A stretch of DNA of 64,000 nt from contig JBIKTM010000009.1 in NCBI GenBank assembly GCA_044348085.1, forward strand, positions 1-64,000, read 5' to 3'. Both the position numbers and the translations under genes were made by a program. Below are positions 59,809-64,000 of the stretch, piece after piece (the stretch's first letter is position 1; every line of letters begins with the position of its first letter). The notes below the pieces were generated by a model, which worked only from the letters and a program-made list of their open reading frames with translations, was not told where the DNA came from and did no database searches. The stretch is from Verrucolacustris sp044348085 (GTDB taxonomy: Bacteria; Verrucomicrobiota; Verrucomicrobiia; Methylacidiphilales; Verrucolacustridaceae).

Positions 59809-62800
59809 ATGGGAAGACCACAATGGATTGTGATTTCTTGCTTTGGGATTTTATTTCCGGCGCTTTTTGTAATTCTCTCGAATCAAGATTCCGACCGTCC
59901 AGACCACTTTTCGTCGAACTCTTTTCACAGCTCGGATAGTTCAACATCATCAGTAGGAAGAAGTCCTAAATCTGGTAGTTCTCAATCTGTTGGCTCGGGC
60001 TCTGCGTCGACTGGACCTAGGGTGGGTGGTCTGGCATCCGCCTCATCCCCGACCCCGCAAACTCGTGGGCTTTCTCGGCCCAAAGCCGGGGATTCATTGG
60101 AAGATATATTAAAGTATAAAAGGGAGATTGAGCAGGGTTCTACCCCTGATGATTCGCTTGCTTCGCGCAACCTGCCTGGAACACCTCCATTTGAGCTGGT
60201 CGTGGGAGGAAGCCCTGTCGTTTTACAAGCTGCGCTGAACGAGGTTTATGTGCCTAGGAAAGATGGCCAGCACGAAATTGTTGAAATTGCCCCAGTTGCA
60301 AACCTCCAGGAGTGGCAAAAAGAGGCCACTCAAATTTCCCCTGATGCTGAAATTGTTCTCTATCGCCCTGATCTGCCGCGGACTGAAAACAATGCACTCA
60401 TGTTGGGATCGACACTGATAGTTGCTGCTGCCAACGAAGATGAAGCTCGAGCGTTAGCAGAGAGTGACGGGCTTGAATACATTCGGCCCCTTGGAGACTC
60501 CCTTTCTGGAAGGTATTTAGTGGGCGCTTCTCGTCCTCAAGTATCGCTGGAAAGGTTACTCAAAGAAAAATTGAAAAAAGTTTCAAATGTCGAGGGCAAT
60601 TATCGTAAAGTGCTGGTTCCCCGTGCTGGAGGGGCGTTGCCCCCTGCCTCAAAACCTGGACCTAGTAAAACACCCTCCCTGTCGGCAGGCAGAAAGGCTC
60701 CACGTTTCATACCTAACGACGTAAATTTTCCTAGTCAGTGGCATCTGTATCAGACGAGTGTTCCCAGCGGGGGAACAACTTCAGGCGTCGATGTAAATGT
60801 GATCAACGCTTGGGATCTGTACAAAGGAGCAGGCGTCACCATAGGAATTGTTGATGATGGTCTGCAACTAACTCACCCAGATCTTAGTCCTAATATTTCT
60901 GCTGTCTCTGGAATCCACCGCGATTGGAATGACTCAACTCCAAATGATCCGACTCCTGGAAGTCTGAATGCCCACGGCACAGCCGTTGGGGGAATTGCTG
61001 CGGCACGTGGTAATAACACCATCGGGGTTAGTGGTGTAGCTCCAGAAGCCAGGTTGGCGGGTTTGCGTTTAATCGCTGGGCCAGCTTCGGATGCGGATGA
61101 GGTCGATGCTTTCGGATGGAGAAATGATGTGATTGCGATTAAGAACAATAGTTGGGGGCCTGATGATGACGGCACTTCAATTTCTAAATTGCCTTCGGCG
61201 GTAAATGCAGCTCTGCTTAGCGCCGTTACGAATGGCAGGGGTGGGTTAGGAGAGGTTTTTGTTTGGTCGAATGGGAACGGGGGAAGTTATGCTTCAGCAC
61301 AATTTGTCACCGACAGTTCGAACTACGATGGCTATGCCAACTCCATTTATGTGATTTCAGTTGGAGCCACAGCCAACACGGGTCGGGCCAGTTCCTTTAC
61401 CGAAAAAGGTGGAAATGTTTCTGTAACGGCTCCCTCCTCAGGCGGGACGCTAGGCATTACGACTACCGATTTATCAGGAGTTTCAGGATACTCCACCACC
61501 GATTACACCAGTAATTTTGGCGGAACATCCGCCTCTGCTCCTATGGTTGCTGGAATCGCTGCACTTATGCTTCAAGCCAATCCGACATTAGGTTGGCGTG
61601 ATGTGAAAGAAATTTTGATTCGCACGGCACGCCCGATCGACACAGGAGACTCGGGTTGGGTGAACAATAACGCAGGGATCAAATTCAACCCATGGTACGG
61701 GGCAGGTTTGGTGGATGCGGAGGAGGCGGTGAATCGAGCATTGGATTGGGAAAACTTGGAGACCATGACATCCGCGTCTGCTTCCCTATCGGGTCTAAAC
61801 CTGTTGATCCCTGACAACAAACCTGAGGGGGTGACTGTAGACCTGCCGATCAGCTCAAGTTTTCGCGTGGAAAGCGTCGCCATCACTGTATCTGCGACCC
61901 ACCTTTACCGTGGAGATTTGGTTTTTACGGTCATTTCTCCTGCAGGAACACAAGTCCGGATGACCGGTGGTGTGCGGTATCTAGATAGCAACAGCAATCT
62001 AGACAACGTCACTTTCACCACCCCATTCCTTTGGGGTGAATCCAGTGCAGGAACTTGGCAGGTGAAGGCGGCAGATGAGTGGGTAGTTCTGAGCGGAAGA
62101 TTAAAAGCAGCTTCGATTACTGTATACGGTTCCTCCTCTCCTGTAGCGCCTGCGAACGATAATTTTGAAAAAGCCACTCTTGTTTATGGCCAGACAGAAT
62201 CCATCTCCACCTCGAACCGAGGTGCTGGACGTGAAAAAGGGGAGCCAAAACATACGGGAGCCCAAGGGGGTGGCTCTCTTTGGTGGAAAATACAGCCCCG
62301 CACCAGTGGTTATCTAACAATCGACACGGTTGGCTCCTCCATCGACACCTTAATATCCCTCTACACGGGAACTTCGGTGACAGGATTAACCGATGTTATC
62401 GGTAACGACGATATTTCCACTCCAGTTAAGCAAAGTCGGATCTCGCGTTTTGCCGTTCAGCCTGGAGAGATTTACATGCTGGCCGTGGATGGGAAAAATC
62501 GTGCTCGCGGCAGTATTCGCCTGAATTTCAATCTAGAAGCGGGTGCTCTGTACGACAATTTTGCCGATGCCAAGCCCGTGAACGCCAACTCTTGGTCGGA
62601 TAGTCGATCGAATGCGACATACTCCTCGGAATCTGGCGAGCCCTCACACGCAGGCGTGGGTGCTGCATCGAAATCAATCTGGTACTTGTGGACACCCCAA
62701 GTCACAGGAACCGCAACGGTGACTACATCTGGATCTCAACTGGACACACGACTAGGCGTCTATCTGGGCAGAACTCTCAGCACCTTGCGGCAGGTCACTT

Positions 62801-63357
62801 CGAATGATAACGATGCAGGACGTAGGTCCAGTAAAGTCACATTCGGGGTTCGGGCAGGAGAGAACTATGCCATTGCCCTTGACGGTAAGAGTGGTGCATC
62901 AGGAAATTTCACCATCAGTGGAATCATCGGAAGTGCGACTGTTCCCGTGACTTCCCCCCCTGCAAATGATGCTTTTGCGGGACCTATTGCAATTTCAGGT
63001 GCTCCGCTCAGCGTCCGTGCCTCAAACGTCAACGCCACTCGTCAAACGGGGGAGCCTGCAGGTACCACTTCAGTCTGGTATGAGTGGACCGCCCCCAAAA
63101 CAGGACCTGTTACTGTTACTACAGAAGGATCGCTCTTTGACACAACATTGGGAGCCTATTCGGGTTCCTCAGTCAGTACCGTGGTGGCTTTGCCCTCCTA
63201 TCCGAATACCCTTGTGACGGCGGAAAATGACAATGCAGTTTCAGGTCAGCGTTGGAGCAGGATTCGATTTTCAGCAGCCAAGGGAGCAAAGTATCTGATT
63301 CGGGTGAACGGAGTTCGAGGTGCCACTGGGCGATACGACCTGAAGATTACGTACTAA
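59809..63357 (+). CDS. Secreted subtilisin-like serine protease (S8) with P-domain and three repeat modules
   Basis: An 1182-residue protein from ATG 59809 (a GTG at 59803 is alternative). Order: N-terminal membrane/signal segment (WIVISCFGILFPALFVILS), Ser/Gly-rich propeptide (to about residue 300), S8 domain with Asp in GIVDDGLQLTHPDL (about 353), His in NAHGTAVGGIAAA (about 388) and Ser in GGTSASAPMVAG (about 572), a proprotein-convertase P-domain (about 690-775), then three modules of about 130 residues (starts ANDNFEKATLV, LYDNFADAKPV, ANDAFAGPIAI; each has W-Y/W-W and D-x-G/N-R near the end). It should act outside the cell on protein. It follows three other exported-protein genes. Confidence 0.9.
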   Translation: MGRPQWIVISCFGILFPALFVILSNQDSDRPDHFSSNSFHSSDSSTSSVGRSPKSGSSQSVGSGSASTGPRVGGLASASSPTPQTRGLSRPKAGDSLEDILKYKREIEQGSTPDDSLASRNLPGTPPFELVVGGSPVVLQAALNEVYVPRKDGQHEIVEIAPVANLQEWQKEATQISPDAEIVLYRPDLPRTENNALMLGSTLIVAAANEDEARALAESDGLEYIRPLGDSLSGRYLVGASRPQVSLERLLKEKLKKVSNVEGNYRKVLVPRAGGALPPASKPGPSKTPSLSAGRKAPRFIPNDVNFPSQWHLYQTSVPSGGTTSGVDVNVINAWDLYKGAGVTIGIVDDGLQLTHPDLSPNISAVSGIHRDWNDSTPNDPTPGSLNAHGTAVGGIAAARGNNTIGVSGVAPEARLAGLRLIAGPASDADEVDAFGWRNDVIAIKNNSWGPDDDGTSISKLPSAVNAALLSAVTNGRGGLGEVFVWSNGNGGSYASAQFVTDSSNYDGYANSIYVISVGATANTGRASSFTEKGGNVSVTAPSSGGTLGITTTDLSGVSGYSTTDYTSNFGGTSASAPMVAGIAALMLQANPTLGWRDVKEILIRTARPIDTGDSGWVNNNAGIKFNPWYGAGLVDAEEAVNRALDWENLETMTSASASLSGLNLLIPDNKPEGVTVDLPISSSFRVESVAITVSATHLYRGDLVFTVISPAGTQVRMTGGVRYLDSNSNLDNVTFTTPFLWGESSAGTWQVKAADEWVVLSGRLKAASITVYGSSSPVAPANDNFEKATLVYGQTESISTSNRGAGREKGEPKHTGAQGGGSLWWKIQPRTSGYLTIDTVGSSIDTLISLYTGTSVTGLTDVIGNDDISTPVKQSRISRFAVQPGEIYMLAVDGKNRARGSIRLNFNLEAGALYDNFADAKPVNANSWSDSRSNATYSSESGEPSHAGVGAASKSIWYLWTPQVTGTATVTTSGSQLDTRLGVYLGRTLSTLRQVTSNDNDAGRRSSKVTFGVRAGENYAIALDGKSGASGNFTISGIIGSATVPVTSPPANDAFAGPIAISGAPLSVRASNVNATRQTGEPAGTTSVWYEWTAPKTGPVTVTTEGSLFDTTLGAYSGSSVSTVVALPSYPNTLVTAENDNAVSGQRWSRIRFSAAKGAKYLIRVNGVRGATGRYDLKITY

Positions 63358-63455
63358 AAATACGTCCAGCGCGAATCGATGGATATGCCGGGTTGAATTC
63401 GACTCAGGCTTATTCCTGCGTAGGCCACTATTGATGAAAGTGAGATCCCGCGTTC

Positions 63456-64000
63456 CTAAATCCCTTGAAGAAGTTGCTGGTCCGCCAACTCCTGTTCCAA
63501 CTTTTTCTTAGCTTCCAATGCCTGCTGTTTCCTTAGATTTGCCATCTCGGTCTCTGCTTGGTTTATAAAGTCGTCCCAACGCTTCGCGCGCAGTTCAATT
63601 CCACTCCAGATCAGGAGCTGGCTTTCCAGTGGTGTAGTGGAGTTTAAGTTGATCGTGGGCTGGGTATCCTGAAATTTTGCGCTCGCCGCCTGATCCTGTC
63701 TCTTCCAGGAGGTGCCACGGTTCGTCTTCTCGGGCGCACACGCATCCCACGAAGATCCTTGGGCATTCACTTCAAGGATAAAGCGGATCTGTGCATCGTT
63801 GAGGCCCCGAGAGGTCTGGGATTTCTCGCGCTCGAGAAAATAAAACTCCCGAGAGCTAACCCCATCTAAAAAAGTGATTTCAACCAGCGCCCCTTCTTGA
63901 TTCCCGCCAATCTGGTAAATTCGTGTAGTGACACGATCTTGAAACTTTTTTGGAATCGCAGAGGTTGTGGGAACAAGACGAATTGGATCGTTAAAACGTT
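63456..64000 (-). CDS. Partial protein of unknown function (N-terminus beyond window)
   Basis: The minus-strand frame is open from the window edge to a stop at 63456; 181 codons are seen. Contents include RLVPTTSAIPKKFQDRVTT, ALVEITFLDGVSSREFYFLE and REKSQTSRGLNDAQIRFILE, then a C-terminal coiled coil (INQAETEMANLRKQQALEAKKKLEQELAD). A GTG at 63768-63770 could be mistaken for a start but the homologous-looking frame continues upstream. No family recognised. Confidence 0.75.
   Translation of the reverse strand, partial: RFNDPIRLVPTTSAIPKKFQDRVTTRIYQIGGNQEGALVEITFLDGVSSREFYFLEREKSQTSRGLNDAQIRFILEVNAQGSSWDACAPEKTNRGTSWKRQDQAASAKFQDTQPTINLNSTTPLESQLLIWSGIELRAKRWDDFINQAETEMANLRKQQALEAKKKLEQELADQQLLQGI

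Overview
This 64 kb window looks like chromosomal DNA from a Gram-negative member of the Verrucomicrobiota (PVC group). This rests on a tandem-duplicated giant UvrA (a form also known in chlamydiae), a stand-alone OvoA-C-terminal-type methyltransferase, a Trp/Asp-Pro/Ala repeat protein of a kind I associate with Verrucomicrobia, a bacterial GPP34 protein, and LPS/Kdo and Lol machinery that implies an outer membrane. The phylum call is inference from gene content; I cannot name a genus. I saw no rRNA, CRISPR array, insertion sequence or prophage. Coding density is high, operons are short, and many neighbours overlap by 4 nt as ATGA, GTGA or TTGA.

Layout. 1-3.6 kb: a truncated GH78-like glycosidase behind an L-arabinose/L-fucose isomerase-like gene (plant-type sugar use). 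3.9-5.4 kb: a small exported protein and a BBP2-like porin, divergent. 5.4-8.1 kb: a leftward operon of two exported unknowns, a Kdo kinase-like gene and a heptosyltransferase (LPS core). 8.2-9.5 kb: small membrane proteins and a possible PD-(D/E)XK protein. 9.6-12.5 kb: FbaB aldolase, a PfkB sugar-phosphate kinase, YebC, and a 58-residue DUF2256 gene. 12.5-16.6 kb: VapBC with a palindromic operator, an RluE-like pseudouridine synthase, a repeat protein and an FeS-type photolyase-related protein. 16.7-19.2 kb: GPP34, an FmdB-like protein, an unknown protein and a flippase-like membrane protein. 19.2-24.8 kb: the 1861-residue UvrA. 24.9-30 kb: DUF2062, GlpX, an exported unknown, and a coiled-coil protein coupled to a GAF-GAF-PAS adenylate cyclase. 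30-33.6 kb: tRNA-Lys abutting uvrB, a PRTase-like gene and a group-2 sigma factor. 33.6-41 kb: PPDK, RNase PH, FolD, a beta-CASP nuclease-like protein and a PpiD-like chaperone. 41-43.5 kb: a TPR-like exported protein and ExbB-ExbD-ExbD. 43.5-47 kb: EF-P, KdsD and LolC/LolD. 47-50.9 kb: IlvE, McsA-like and PheT, ending in a good intrinsic terminator. 50.9-52.9 kb: LeuD and LeuC. 53-56.3 kb: OvoA-C-like methyltransferase, M29-like peptidase and M20 dipeptidase. 56.3-64 kb: a CAT-anticodon tRNA, then a block of exported proteins including a BsuPI-domain protein and a large subtilisin-like protease, ending in a gene cut by the window edge.

Functional themes. Envelope biogenesis is served by KdsD, the Kdo kinase, the heptosyltransferase, LolCD and the PpiD-like protein. 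DNA repair is served by UvrA, UvrB, the photolyase-like protein and DUF2256. Gluconeogenesis/glycolysis is served by FbaB, GlpX and PPDK. Leucine synthesis is served by LeuCD and IlvE. The most unusual points are the OvoA-C/M29 pair, the exported protease/BsuPI neighbourhood, the coupled coiled-coil/cyclase pair, the tRNA that serves as the immediate leader of uvrB, the repeat protein embedded in the photolyase 3' end, and EF-P with Asn at the modification site. I did not find a system I could defend as wholly new.
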